Shown: in pieces, positions 36,387 to 45,020 of the stretch
Layout: each line of letters starts with the position of its first letter
Position numbering within the stretch: the stretch's first letter is position 1
Source of the DNA: CAUTUX01 sp963545485
GTDB taxonomy: Bacteria; Bacillota; Clostridia; Christensenellales; CAG-917
Reading direction: 5' to 3'
NCBI GenBank assembly: GCA_963545485.1
Contig: CAUUJG010000007.1
Coordinates: forward strand, 7,591 to 71,590
Length of the DNA: 64,000 nt
The notes under the pieces: model-generated
What the model saw: only the letters and a program-made list of their open reading frames with translations
What the model was told of the DNA's origin: nothing
The model's database searches: none
Program-made: the position numbers and the translations under genes

Positions 36387-37328
36387 CTATAAAACATCTC
36401 TTAATTCATTATTTATAAGCGACATCATATCTTGATAATTGCTTAAACTAATAATCTTCATTTTAATTTCCTTAACACTATTCAATCCTTTTAAATAGAA
36501 ACATAAATTTGATTTCATTAAATTAAGAATAATGTGCTGGGGCATATATTCATTAAGAATTTCTATGTGTTCAAGAACCGCATCGTATTTAGTGATACAG
36601 TCGCTTTTATTTAATAGTTCGGAAAATATTCCCGGATTGCCTAATGAACCTCTTCCAACCATATACGCATCTGCACAAGTTTCTTTCTTTATCCTATCAA
36701 ATGTTATTCTATCTTTAATATCCCCATTTGCAATAACAGGAATTTTTAAAAGTTTTTTTAAATTTTTAGTTACTTCATGATTAGCTGTACCCTGATACAT
36801 TTGAACTCTGGTTCTTGGATGTATTGCAACTGCACTACATCCGGCTTTTTCAACTTCTGTAGCAATATCGTATGCAAGCACACTACTGGCATCAATTCCA
36901 CTACGAATTTTTACCGTAACAGGCTTTCTACTCCCTTCAATTGCCGCACGAACAATTTCTCCAGCTAGTTTTGGGTTCTCAAGTAATTTTGAACCATCGC
37001 CATTATTTACAATTTTTCTAACAGGACATCCCATATTAATATCTATTATTTCAAATTTTTCAAATACACCACTTTTACAAGCCTTATATATAAACTCTGG
37101 TTCAGAGCCAAAGATCTGAACTGCTGTTTTATTAAAGTCTTTTTTAGACTTATAAAGTAATTGAAATGTCTTTTCACTACCATATACAATGCCCTTGGCT
37201 GAAATCATTTCTGTATATGTGAGCCCAGCACCCGCTTTGCCCGCAAGATACCTATATCCTGCTTCAGAGTATCCTGCCATTGGGGCTGCAAAGATATTAG
37301 ATTTAAGTTCTAAATTACCTATTTTCAT
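36387..37328 (-). CDS. dus: tRNA-dihydrouridine synthase
   Basis: This FMN- and NADPH-dependent enzyme reduces uridines in tRNA D-loops. The TIM-barrel starts with APMAGYSEAGYR and contains the catalytic cysteine in DINMGCPVRKIVNNGDGSKL and the VTVKIRSGID strand. The 313-residue length fits the DusB-like group. ATG 37328 is chosen over the TTG directly before it. The start lies inside the 3' end of mazG (14-bp overlap). Confidence 0.93.
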   Translation of the reverse strand: MKIGNLELKSNIFAAPMAGYSEAGYRYLAGKAGAGLTYTEMISAKGIVYGSEKTFQLLYKSKKDFNKTAVQIFGSEPEFIYKACKSGVFEKFEIIDINMGCPVRKIVNNGDGSKLLENPKLAGEIVRAAIEGSRKPVTVKIRSGIDASSVLAYDIATEVEKAGCSAVAIHPRTRVQMYQGTANHEVTKNLKKLLKIPVIANGDIKDRITFDRIKKETCADAYMVGRGSLGNPGIFSELLNKSDCITKYDAVLEHIEILNEYMPQHIILNLMKSNLCFYLKGLNSVKEIKMKIISLSNYQDMMSLINNELRDVL

Positions 37329-38361
37329 CAACTTTTAAATCCGCAACTTCTTTCAGTGACATTTTATTCAACAACGAAGAATATTTTAATTTAATTTCAT
37401 CCCATAAATTGTTTAAATTGTTAATGTCTAATTCTGATATTTTTTTGTTATATTTTTTTAATGCATACTTTTCTAAAATAATATATCTTTTTATAAACTT
37501 TTCAGTTGCAAGCCTTAATGCTGTTTCAGGTTCCACTTTATTAATTCTTAATAAATTAACTACGGAAAAAATTATATCCCCACCTTCTATATTTTTGTCT
37601 TCACTATTTGCTTCTAAAAATTCAGTTATTTCTTCTTGAATTTTTTCTATAATTTCCTGATTATTTACAAAATCAAAATTTGAATCTGCAGCTATTTTTT
37701 GTGATTTATTTGCATACATAAGACTTGGCAAAGCATTACATAGCTGTAATATTCTATCAGTATCACTTTTTTGTTCTTTTTCACGAAGCTTCGCTTTGTT
37801 CCAAAAATTAAGAGCCTCTTGCGAAGATGTGGCTTGATCTGAACCAAAAATATGTGTGTGGCGTGAAATCAGTTTGTTACATACTTCATTCAGTACATCA
37901 TTAATATTAAATTCTTGTTCATCACTGGCTATTGCTGCATGAAAAACTACTTGTAAAAGCACATCTCCTATTTCTTCTTGCATCATTGTTTTATTTTTCA
38001 AATCAATAGCTTCTACTAACTCATATGTCTCTTCAATTAAATTTTGCTTAATACTGAGATGTGTTTGTACTTTATCCCATGCACAGCCATTCTCTCCTCT
38101 CAGAATTTTCATAATTTCTTCCAAATCATTAAATGAATAACTATATCTAGAAGTTAATTCTGTATTTTGTATGAAGATAATATCATCAGAAATTTGTTTA
38201 AAATTAATTTGTTGAGCAACAAGTTGATCAATATATGATTTTGGACATTCAAACAAAATATTATCTATAGAATACTCAAGATTCATATTATCACTATATT
38301 TAAGGATTCTTATATCTGTGTTTTTTTCTTTTTCTAAAAATTCAATTATTTCTTTTCTCAT
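37315..38361 (-). CDS. mazG: MazG-family nucleoside triphosphate pyrophosphohydrolase
   Basis: MazG hydrolyses NTPs to NMP and PPi and is linked to nucleotide-pool cleaning. The 348-residue protein has two MazG domains. The first is well kept (LRGENGCAWDKVQTH, EETYELVEAID, EEIGDVLLQVVFHA). The second begins near KIQEEITEFLE and ends in EGGDIIFSVVNLLR. The first 75 residues are short and of unknown type; they replace the tetrapyrrole methylase-like domain found in the longer B. subtilis protein. It overlaps dus downstream and the 84-residue gene upstream. Confidence 0.9.
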   Translation of the reverse strand: MRKEIIEFLEKEKNTDIRILKYSDNMNLEYSIDNILFECPKSYIDQLVAQQINFKQISDDIIFIQNTELTSRYSYSFNDLEEIMKILRGENGCAWDKVQTHLSIKQNLIEETYELVEAIDLKNKTMMQEEIGDVLLQVVFHAAIASDEQEFNINDVLNEVCNKLISRHTHIFGSDQATSSQEALNFWNKAKLREKEQKSDTDRILQLCNALPSLMYANKSQKIAADSNFDFVNNQEIIEKIQEEITEFLEANSEDKNIEGGDIIFSVVNLLRINKVEPETALRLATEKFIKRYIILEKYALKKYNKKISELDINNLNNLWDEIKLKYSSLLNKMSLKEVADLKVDENR

Positions 38362-38612
38362 TTATATATTTCTATTTCAAATTTTGTAAACTCTACTGAC
38401 TCCATAAAATCATCAGGTAGAAATGCAAATCGTCTAAATTGCTTCATATGTTTAATTTGAGAGTCTAAAAGTACTGGACATGATAAATCAAGTTTTTCAC
38501 ATGCAAACTTGAGCATCTTGAATATGTTTTCATAATTTATTCTTACAACTCCATCATAAACAATATCTTTAAGTATTTTATCTTTTTGCATCACTTTTGC
38601 CCAAGCTTTCAT
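38358..38612 (-). CDS. Small conserved-looking protein of unknown function
   Basis: I do not recognise this 84-residue protein. It begins MKAWAKVMQKDKILKDIVYD and has no membrane segment, signal peptide or obvious binding motif. The 4-bp overlap with mazG and the 5-bp gap after the flavin reductase-like gene indicate a real gene in the same operon. GAGGAA lies 13 bases before the ATG. Confidence 0.6.
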   Translation of the reverse strand: MKAWAKVMQKDKILKDIVYDGVVRINYENIFKMLKFACEKLDLSCPVLLDSQIKHMKQFRRFAFLPDDFMESVEFTKFEIEIYK

Positions 38613-38617
38613 AAATT

Positions 38618-39082
38618 TTAATATTCCTCTATTATTTCACCAAAATACAATGTATGCATGTCTTTTGTCGGATAGAACTTTTCATAATCTCTTAATGGCA
38701 TATCTTTCATTTCCATTTTATAAACAACTATACATTCAAAATATTTTGAACATCCCTTTACTACACTTTCATCAAGTTGCCTTGCTTTTTGTTTTTCAAT
38801 ATTTGCAATTTCCCACTTATTGCAGTCACGACCACTCTTTGTTCCACAAATAGAAATTGCTTTTTGCATAGTATCTTTTTCTGGAATGCTGATTGTAAAG
38901 TGATTATTTTTATCAACAAATTTTTTTGTATATCTTGATTCTCTAACAGGAGTAATGAAAATTTTCTTTCCCCACATCACACCAATAAATCCCCAACTAG
39001 CAGTCATAACATTGTTACCAGATACTAGAAATGCTCCTGTATTAAATGCAACATCTAAATTCTTATTTATATCTAAATTCAT
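38618..39082 (-). CDS. Flavin reductase-like FMN-binding protein
   Basis: The 154-residue protein resembles the flavin reductase-like split-barrel domain. GAFLVSGNNVMTASWGFIGV matches the N-terminal part, RESRYTKKFVDKNNHFTISI the flavin-binding part, and ICGTKSGRD the loop seen in family members. Such proteins bind FMN and act as oxidoreductases; the substrate is unknown. ATG 39082 is taken as the start because the GAGGTG ribosome binding site lies between it and an upstream in-frame ATG at 39094. It heads a minus-strand operon and diverges from queT. Confidence 0.8.
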   Translation of the reverse strand: MNLDINKNLDVAFNTGAFLVSGNNVMTASWGFIGVMWGKKIFITPVRESRYTKKFVDKNNHFTISIPEKDTMQKAISICGTKSGRDCNKWEIANIEKQKARQLDESVVKGCSKYFECIVVYKMEMKDMPLRDYEKFYPTKDMHTLYFGEIIEEY

Positions 39083-39167
39083 TACACACCTCATAAAAAA
39101 TTATATATGATATCCGAATAGATAAAAAATAATTGCCGTTGCTATTTAAGCATGTTAGTATAATTTT

Positions 39168-39205
39168 GTTGGTGTCGGAAACCCAACTAATCAAAAACCG
39201 AGGTG
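39168..39205 (+). promoter_or_regulatory. PreQ1-I riboswitch controlling queT translation
   Basis: The element has the architecture of a class I preQ1 riboswitch. P1 is GTTGG/CCAAC (39168-39172 with 39183-39187), loop 1 is TGTCGGAAAC, and an A-rich tail TAATCAAAAA precedes CCGAGG. TCGG of loop 1 can pair with CCGA (39198-39201) to form the H-type pseudoknot, which runs into the AGGTG ribosome binding site (39201-39205). Binding of preQ1 should thus hide the Shine-Dalgarno sequence. The layout resembles the Thermoanaerobacter tengcongensis element. The next gene, queT, encodes a queuosine-precursor transporter, which agrees with this reading. A TATAAT (39159-39164) lies just upstream. Confidence 0.85.
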
Positions 39206-39209
39206 TATT

Positions 39210-39758
39210 TTGAAAAAAAGCATTAGAGCAATCGCTCGATCTGGCATTATAGCCGCAATCTATTTTGTTATTACATTTATTTTATCATTAGTTAACCTAG
39301 CATATGGACCACTTCAATTTCGTTTATCAGAAGTGTTAACATTACTGCCAGTTCTCTTGCCAGAAGGAGTTCCTGGAATTATGTTTGGATGTATGTTCTC
39401 AAATTTATTATCTCCTTACGGAGCTGTAGATATTGTTATAGGTACATTTGCAAGTTCAATTGCAGCAATATTAACACGACACTTAAGAAAAAATCTTTAT
39501 CTTGCAGCAATGCCACCTATCATTATTAATGCATTATTAGTTCCGGTTATATTCTTATTCTTAGATCAAGAAACTATATACTGGATAGCATTTCTTGAAA
39601 TATTTACCAGTCAAAGTATAGTAATTTTATTCGCAGGAATACCATTTATATTGGTTCTTAAGGATGCCTTAATTAAATCAAATCTAATAAAAAAAGAATA
39701 TTACATTAAAAATTCTATTAAAATTCCTAAAAAATTACGCCAATTGCATCATTTTTGA
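39210..39758 (+). CDS. queT: Queuosine precursor (preQ) transporter QueT
   Basis: QueT is the substrate-binding S component of an ECF transporter for queuosine precursors. The 182-residue membrane protein has about five hydrophobic segments and the family segment YGPLQFRLSEVLTLLPVLLPE, followed by GVPGIMFGCMFSNLLSPYG. The start is TTG at 39210, 4 bases after AGGTG. The preceding preQ1-I riboswitch supports the assignment and implies repression when precursor is plentiful. No ECF energising genes or que biosynthesis genes are nearby. Confidence 0.93.
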   Translation: MKKSIRAIARSGIIAAIYFVITFILSLVNLAYGPLQFRLSEVLTLLPVLLPEGVPGIMFGCMFSNLLSPYGAVDIVIGTFASSIAAILTRHLRKNLYLAAMPPIIINALLVPVIFLFLDQETIYWIAFLEIFTSQSIVILFAGIPFILVLKDALIKSNLIKKEYYIKNSIKIPKKLRQLHHF

Positions 39759-39804
39759 TGTGTATTTATTTTAGAACTCTAAATATTGACATAATATAGA
39801 ATAC

Positions 39805-40383
39805 TCAATTTTTAGAATACTTTTTAAGGCAATAATGAATTATATTTTCAGAAAATAGTTCTTCATATACAAGTTCAAAACCCATTTTTTCATATATTAA
39901 AATATTGTTTTTATCATGAGTTTCAAGATATATATTTTTGCCATTAGATAAAATTTCAATCATTTTTTTTGCTATACCTTTTCCTCTACATTCTTTATTT
40001 ACTCCAAGATTTCTTACATAGCAATCTTTAGATTTATCAAAATATTTTGCTGCAATTGCTTTTGCAAAATTTATATATTCTTTAATTTTTTCAAGTTCAT
40101 CTTTTGGTATTATGTTTAACAATTGAATTATGAAATCTTTTTTATAACAATTTTTCAAATCCTCATCGCCCGGTTTCTGTATTACACATAATCCCTCAAA
40201 ATTTCCAAATACATATGTAAATTTATATGTTGGATACAGCTCATATAAAAACATATTGTACATTTTGAAAAATTTATTTTCACTACTTATAAAATAATCA
40301 TATGCTTTATATTCGTAAAAAAATTCAGTAAATTTTTTTGCTGCAACTTTAATTTCTTTTTTTAAAATTTTTCTTATTTCCAT
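39805..40383 (-). CDS. GNAT-family N-acetyltransferase
   Basis: The C-terminal half has the acetyl-CoA binding motif of GNAT enzymes: LGVNKECRGKGIAKKMIEIL, then YEKMGFELVYEE. The N-terminal half varies, as is usual, and the substrate cannot be predicted. The start is placed at ATG 40383 (192 residues). A TATAAT (40390-40395) lies exactly 6 bases before it, so an ATG 21 bases further upstream would lie before the transcript start; no convincing -35 box is seen. The gene may be leaderless. It is divergent from the recombinase gene. Confidence 0.78.
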   Translation of the reverse strand: MEIRKILKKEIKVAAKKFTEFFYEYKAYDYFISSENKFFKMYNMFLYELYPTYKFTYVFGNFEGLCVIQKPGDEDLKNCYKKDFIIQLLNIIPKDELEKIKEYINFAKAIAAKYFDKSKDCYVRNLGVNKECRGKGIAKKMIEILSNGKNIYLETHDKNNILIYEKMGFELVYEELFSENIIHYCLKKYSKN

Positions 40384-40444
40384 GCTGTCATTATAATATA
40401 CCAATATATCTACAAACAGCTTTTATATATGTTAATATTGAAAT

Positions 40445-41509
40445 ATGGATTATTACAGAGAACGGGATATCAATAATATTAAAAAAATTCAAATTTTACT
40501 AAATGAACTTCCCTACTTTTGTAGCGAATACTTCGTTGGTATTGAGCAAAGCACGTCAACACTTACAAGATTAAATTATGCTCATGATTTAAAAACATTT
40601 TTCACTTATTTGCATGAAAATATCCTTATTTTCAAAAATACAAAAGTCGAAGAACTTTCAATTTCTGACTTAGAAAAAATAACTATTTCACATATTGAAA
40701 ACTTCTTATCATATCTTAGCTTTTATGATAAAGATGGTATTAATCATACAAATAAAGAAGCCAGCAAGTCGAGAAAATTATCTAGCATCAGACATATGCT
40801 AGCCTATTTTTATAATAAAGAAAAAATTGCAAAAAATGTTGGAGTAAAAGTAAAAAATCCAAAACTTCACAAAAAAGAAATTATTAGGTTAAAAGAAAAT
40901 GAAGCCAACGACTTAATTGAAACTGTTACTTGTGGAAAAGGCTTAACGAATAAAGAATATGCCTCTGCTGTAAGAACAAAAGAGAGGGATTTAGCATTAA
41001 TCACTCTTCTATTATCTACTGGTATCCGTATTAGTGAATGTGTTGGATTAAATATAAGTAATATAAATCTTGAAGAAAAACAGTTTAAAGTTAAGCGTAA
41101 AGGTGGGAACGAACAAATATTATATTTTAATGATATTGTTAAAGATTTACTTGAAACATATATTAATGACGAAAGAATGTCCATACAAAACGAGATTGAA
41201 TTAATAAATGGCAATACAGAACCATTATTTTTTTCATTACAAAAAAAACGTATGTCTACAAGAGCAATTCAAAATTTAGTAAAAAAATTTGCAAAAATTG
41301 TTACTCCCTTAAAAAATATTACTCCCCACAAACTTCGATCAACTTTCGGAACAACTTTATATTCAAAAACAGGTGATATTTATCTTGTAGCTGATATTTT
41401 AGGTCACAAAGATGTAAATACAACAGTTAAACATTATGTAGCTAAAGATGAAGATAAACTTAGAGATGCTGCAGATTTAATTGATTTTACAAATAAGCCA
41501 GAAGATTAA
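40445..41509 (+). CDS. Tyrosine recombinase (XerC/XerD-like)
   Basis: The 354-residue protein has an N-terminal SAM-like DNA-binding domain and a catalytic domain with all active residues. These are Arg in TGIRISEC, Lys in KRKGGNEQ, HKLRSTFG (His and Arg), LGHKDVNTT (His) and the nucleophile Tyr in HYVAKDE. The close match to chromosome-dimer resolvases and the absence of adjacent phage genes favour a housekeeping Xer role. No Shine-Dalgarno sequence is visible; a weak TAATAT lies 6 bases before the ATG, so it could be leaderless. Confidence 0.88.
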   Translation: MDYYRERDINNIKKIQILLNELPYFCSEYFVGIEQSTSTLTRLNYAHDLKTFFTYLHENILIFKNTKVEELSISDLEKITISHIENFLSYLSFYDKDGINHTNKEASKSRKLSSIRHMLAYFYNKEKIAKNVGVKVKNPKLHKKEIIRLKENEANDLIETVTCGKGLTNKEYASAVRTKERDLALITLLLSTGIRISECVGLNISNINLEEKQFKVKRKGGNEQILYFNDIVKDLLETYINDERMSIQNEIELINGNTEPLFFSLQKKRMSTRAIQNLVKKFAKIVTPLKNITPHKLRSTFGTTLYSKTGDIYLVADILGHKDVNTTVKHYVAKDEDKLRDAADLIDFTNKPED

Positions 41510-41563
41510 TATAAATTATGGCGTTTTTTATAATAAAAAAAATTTTTATATTAAATTTTAAAA

Positions 41564-41593
41564 TTGACTTTAAACTAATTTAAAATATATACT
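41564..41593 (+). promoter_or_regulatory. Promoter giving a leaderless transcript of the PadR-like gene
   Basis: TTGACT (41564-41569), an 18-bp spacer and TATACT (41588-41593) are followed by 6 bases and the ATG at 41600. Transcription should begin at or very near the start codon. No Shine-Dalgarno sequence is present. Confidence 0.62.
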
Positions 41594-41599
41594 TTCTAC

Positions 41600-42973
41600 A
41601 TGGATATGTCGTCAGTAAATAGTGATATTATTAGAGGAAATGTTACCACAATAATATTAAATACTCTTGTAAAAAATGGCGGCTATGGATATGATATTTT
41701 AAAGCAAATCGAAACAAATACTCTCGGTGTTTATAAACTAAAATCAGCAACTGTATACAACAAATTAAATCGACTCGAAGAAGATGGGCTTGTTTCATCT
41801 ATGCTTGGTGATACAAACGACACTAGCGGTGCTCAAAGGCGTTACTATAAACTTACAGAAGAAGGACGAAAATATTTAGAAAAAGAAAAAGAAAAATATA
41901 AATTTTCAAGGACTATTCTTGATAATCTTGTTTCTTCTGATGAATTTAATTTAAATCACGATACACCTCCATTTGATCCAACTGAATTAAGACCGTATAC
42001 AAAGAAAGAAAAGGATCCTGAACAAAAACCAAAGATTATTTACAAAGACAAAATAGTAGAAAAGATTGTTGAAGTAGAAAAACCAATATATATTGAAAAA
42101 GAAGTTATTAAACCTGTTATACAAGAAAAAATAGTTGAGGTTGAGAAACCTGTTTACATTGAACAGAAACAGGGTCCAAAAACTATTGATGATTTAGATG
42201 TTCCAACTAGCAATACCCCAAAATTAACACTACTAGAATTATATAAAAAATTGAAGGCTGAAACTGAAAAAGAACCTGAATCAGCAAAAATAAATATAGT
42301 AAAGCCCCGTAAAACTTTAGATAATTTAAAAACATTTGGTGATGAAACTGCTCAATATGAATATGAAAAATCTCAATCTAATTACAAAGATTTTTATCAA
42401 GAATTAAATAATAAGGAATTTGAAATTGATGCCGAAGAGGAAAATTTATCTGAGACATTTCATACTGATATTAAAACAGACTTATATGCAAACGGATTTA
42501 AATTAAGAGCGTATAACAAAAAAAATTCTTCTGAATTTTATGACTTAAATTTTCTATTTGTAAATAGAATAAAAAGAGACCTTAGTTTTATTTTTTTTGC
42601 AATTGTTGCCGTTGAATTAGCAATATTTTGGGTTTCACTTTATAAACATATAACATATGTTTATTTTATGCCGATATCTATAGTATCCTTATTACTTGCA
42701 TTATCGCCAATTGTTATTTATTTAGCTAATCCTCATAAAAGAGTACGGGATAGGTTTAATTTCAAACTATCATTATTATTACGATTTATTATTTCTTTAA
42801 ATTTGATCGGAGCTTCTATAATTATTGCATTCTTCGTACCAGGAATAAAAATCGCCGATAAATATCATCAATTTGAATGTATAATAATTCCAGCTGTTTT
42901 ATTTGCGAATCTACCGCTAAGCTCTTTTTTAAATTTATTACTAATAAAATCAAAAAAATATCATACAGCTTAA
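41600..42973 (+). CDS. Membrane-bound PadR-like regulator
   Basis: The 457-residue protein joins an N-terminal PadR-type winged helix to a membrane domain. The DNA-binding part (about 8-105) shows ILNTLVKNGGYGYDILKQIE, SATVYNKLNRLEEDGLV and RRYYKLTEEGRKYL. A charged linker contains two copies of EKIVEVEKPxYIE (about 154-168 and 177-191). Four predicted membrane helices follow (about 328-347, 353-376, 388-414 and 424-448). PadR proteins are usually soluble; this layout implies a regulator held at the membrane, perhaps sensing envelope state. It converges on rho with a 10-bp gap. Confidence 0.75.
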   Translation: MDMSSVNSDIIRGNVTTIILNTLVKNGGYGYDILKQIETNTLGVYKLKSATVYNKLNRLEEDGLVSSMLGDTNDTSGAQRRYYKLTEEGRKYLEKEKEKYKFSRTILDNLVSSDEFNLNHDTPPFDPTELRPYTKKEKDPEQKPKIIYKDKIVEKIVEVEKPIYIEKEVIKPVIQEKIVEVEKPVYIEQKQGPKTIDDLDVPTSNTPKLTLLELYKKLKAETEKEPESAKINIVKPRKTLDNLKTFGDETAQYEYEKSQSNYKDFYQELNNKEFEIDAEEENLSETFHTDIKTDLYANGFKLRAYNKKNSSEFYDLNFLFVNRIKRDLSFIFFAIVAVELAIFWVSLYKHITYVYFMPISIVSLLLALSPIVIYLANPHKRVRDRFNFKLSLLLRFIISLNLIGASIIIAFFVPGIKIADKYHQFECIIIPAVLFANLPLSSFLNLLLIKSKKYHTA

Positions 42974-42983
42974 TTTATTTATA

Positions 42984-44354
42984 TTAATTGTTAGTTTTTG
43001 CAGTATCAAACCCTTTCTTTTTTAGTGCCATTACCTGAGATGTAAATGAATCTATAAATTCTTTATTTGTTTTGGTTTTTACTATCATATTCAAAAGGAA
43101 CTGAATTGCATCAGGGTTGTCTGTTAACATTTTTCTTATAATCCATGTTGCTTCCAATTCACTCTTAGTTAAGAGTAACTCTTCTTTTCTAGTTCCGGAT
43201 TTTGCTAAATCTATAGCAGGGAATATTCTCTTTTCACTCAAATTTCTATTCAAATGTATTTCCATATTACCTGTTCCTTTGAATTCTTCAAAAATAACAT
43301 CATCCATTCTACTTCCGGTATCAACTAAAGCTGTTGCTATTATTGTCAATGATCCTCCGTTTTCAATATTTCTAGCACTACCAAAAAATCTTTTTGGTGA
43401 ATGTAAAGCACCTGGATCAATACCACCAGATAATGTTCTTCCAGTAGGTGGAACAGTTAAGTTGTAGGCTCGGGCAAGTCTTGTTAAACTATCCATAAGT
43501 ATTACAACATCCTTACCCATTTCTACACTTCTTTTTGCTCTTTCAAGTAATTTTTCAGCAGTTTTTGTATGATTTTCAGGTAATTCATCAAAGGTAGAAT
43601 AAACTACAGTTCCCTTTATTGAACGCTGCATATCTGTAACTTCTTCTGGTCTTTCATCTATAAGTAAAACCAAAAGTTCAACATCAGGATAATTTGTAGA
43701 AATAGCGTTAGCTATTGATTTTAATAATGTTGTCTTACCTGCTTTAGGTGGTGAAACAATCATAGCTCTTTGTCCTTTCCCAATAGGTGCCACTAAATCT
43801 ATACAACGAATTGCAAAATCATTCTGACTGCCAGCTGATTCTAAAACAAGTCTTTCATTTGGATAAATAGGAATCAAATTATCAAACTCTACTCTATTCT
43901 TAATATCAGTATAAGGAACGCCATTAATTGATATTACATCTATTAATGCAGGTTGTTTTGAATCAGTTGTCTGTTTGCAATTTGCAACAACTATATCACC
44001 TTGTTTTAATTTAAATGATTTAATTTTAGGTAAACTTACATATATGTCATCTGAAGAATTTGCATCATGTTGATTTTGTGCTCTTAAAAAACCATATCCA
44101 CTATGCATTATTTCAAGCTGTCCTGATGCCTGAATTATCTTTTCTTCGTTCTGCATCATTTTTTCTTTTTTTACAGAATTTTCAATATCACTTTTAACAG
44201 GCAATTCTCCAGTTTCAAGATTGTTTGCAATCTTATTTATTTTTTCAATAAGCTCATCTTTTTTTAATTTTGTAGGAGATTGAATCCCAAATTCTTTCGC
44301 TAGTAAACGCAACTCAAAAATATTTTTTGAATCTAAATCTTCTATATTATACAT
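42984..44354 (-). CDS. rho: Transcription termination factor Rho
   Basis: Rho is the hexameric RNA helicase that ends untranslated transcripts. The 456-residue protein has the N-terminal Rho_N fold (LRLLAKEFGIQSPTKLKKDE), the RNA-binding cold-shock domain (SGYGFLRAQNQHD), and the ATPase core. The core has Walker A SPPKAGKTTLL near residue 203, LLIDERPEEVTDM, DSLTRLARAYN and the LSGGIDPGAL loop. The length is normal. GGAGG precedes the ATG. Confidence 0.97.
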   Translation of the reverse strand: MYNIEDLDSKNIFELRLLAKEFGIQSPTKLKKDELIEKINKIANNLETGELPVKSDIENSVKKEKMMQNEEKIIQASGQLEIMHSGYGFLRAQNQHDANSSDDIYVSLPKIKSFKLKQGDIVVANCKQTTDSKQPALIDVISINGVPYTDIKNRVEFDNLIPIYPNERLVLESAGSQNDFAIRCIDLVAPIGKGQRAMIVSPPKAGKTTLLKSIANAISTNYPDVELLVLLIDERPEEVTDMQRSIKGTVVYSTFDELPENHTKTAEKLLERAKRSVEMGKDVVILMDSLTRLARAYNLTVPPTGRTLSGGIDPGALHSPKRFFGSARNIENGGSLTIIATALVDTGSRMDDVIFEEFKGTGNMEIHLNRNLSEKRIFPAIDLAKSGTRKEELLLTKSELEATWIIRKMLTDNPDAIQFLLNMIVKTKTNKEFIDSFTSQVMALKKKGFDTAKTNN

Positions 44355-44372
44355 GTTCCTCCGAATAGATGT

Positions 44373-45011
44373 TTAGAGTTTATTTAATACAAGGATTTTT
44401 GTTTCTTCCGAATCTACATTATATCTATCAAATTCAATTGTTTTTTCTTCTCTGACCTCGACTTCATCTTCATCAAATAAATCAATGAACTCATGTCTCT
44501 TATCTAAATCACAATCACAATCTTTTTCTTTGAAATGCATTGGAATAACAATATTTGGCATTAATTTTTCTACATATTCTTTTGCCAAATCAGCGTCAAT
44601 TGTATCATGCCCGCCAACTGGAATTAATAATACATCAATAGGTGCTAAAGTTTCAACTAACAATGTAGTACATTCTGAATTAATATTTCCCATATGACAT
44701 ACATCAACACCATCTAAACGATATTTGTATATGATATTCTTGCTATCTACTTTATTTAGAATTGCTTCTGAAAAACCATGTATATGTACTCCTTCAACAT
44801 CATATGACCCAGGTCTATTTATAATTGTAGGGGTACCTTCAATGCCAGATGCGACCGCATTAAAACAAGTTTCACAGCTTACAGTTACAATATCAGATTT
44901 AATTTTTTGTATTGAATGTCCCGAAACGGGTGAATAAGGATCAGCAACTAATACAGTACCAGTGCTTTCCTCCAACTTGAAAGCAGAATGCCCAAGCCAA
45001 GAAATTTTCAA
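44373..45011 (-). CDS. Metallo-beta-lactamase-fold protein with altered metal motif
   Basis: The 212-residue protein fits the COG2220 group of the metallo-beta-lactamase fold (MKISWLGHSAFKLE, ADPYSPVSG, LLIPVGGHDTIDADLAKEYV, IVIPMHFK). In active relatives the main metal motif after VTVS is HxHxDH; here the segment reads VSCETCFNAV, so its histidines are replaced and two cysteines appear. The following CHMGNINSE has Asn where Asp is usual. The protein may bind a different metal or have lost hydrolase activity. The C-terminal CDCD cluster could add ligands. The start is TTG with GGAGG upstream. Confidence 0.8.
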   Translation of the reverse strand: MKISWLGHSAFKLEESTGTVLVADPYSPVSGHSIQKIKSDIVTVSCETCFNAVASGIEGTPTIINRPGSYDVEGVHIHGFSEAILNKVDSKNIIYKYRLDGVDVCHMGNINSECTTLLVETLAPIDVLLIPVGGHDTIDADLAKEYVEKLMPNIVIPMHFKEKDCDCDLDKRHEFIDLFDEDEVEVREEKTIEFDRYNVDSEETKILVLNKL

Positions 45012-45020
45012 AATATCCTC

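Noticed and set aside
39759..39804. Terminator between queT and the GNAT gene
   Set aside because: Only a weak AT hairpin (TTTAGA/TCTAAA) with a 2-base loop and no T-run is present.
40445..41509. Tyrosine recombinase as integrase of a mobile element
   Set aside because: All catalytic residues are present, but there are no adjacent phage or conjugation genes, no tRNA target and no att-like direct repeats. A Xer-like role is simpler.
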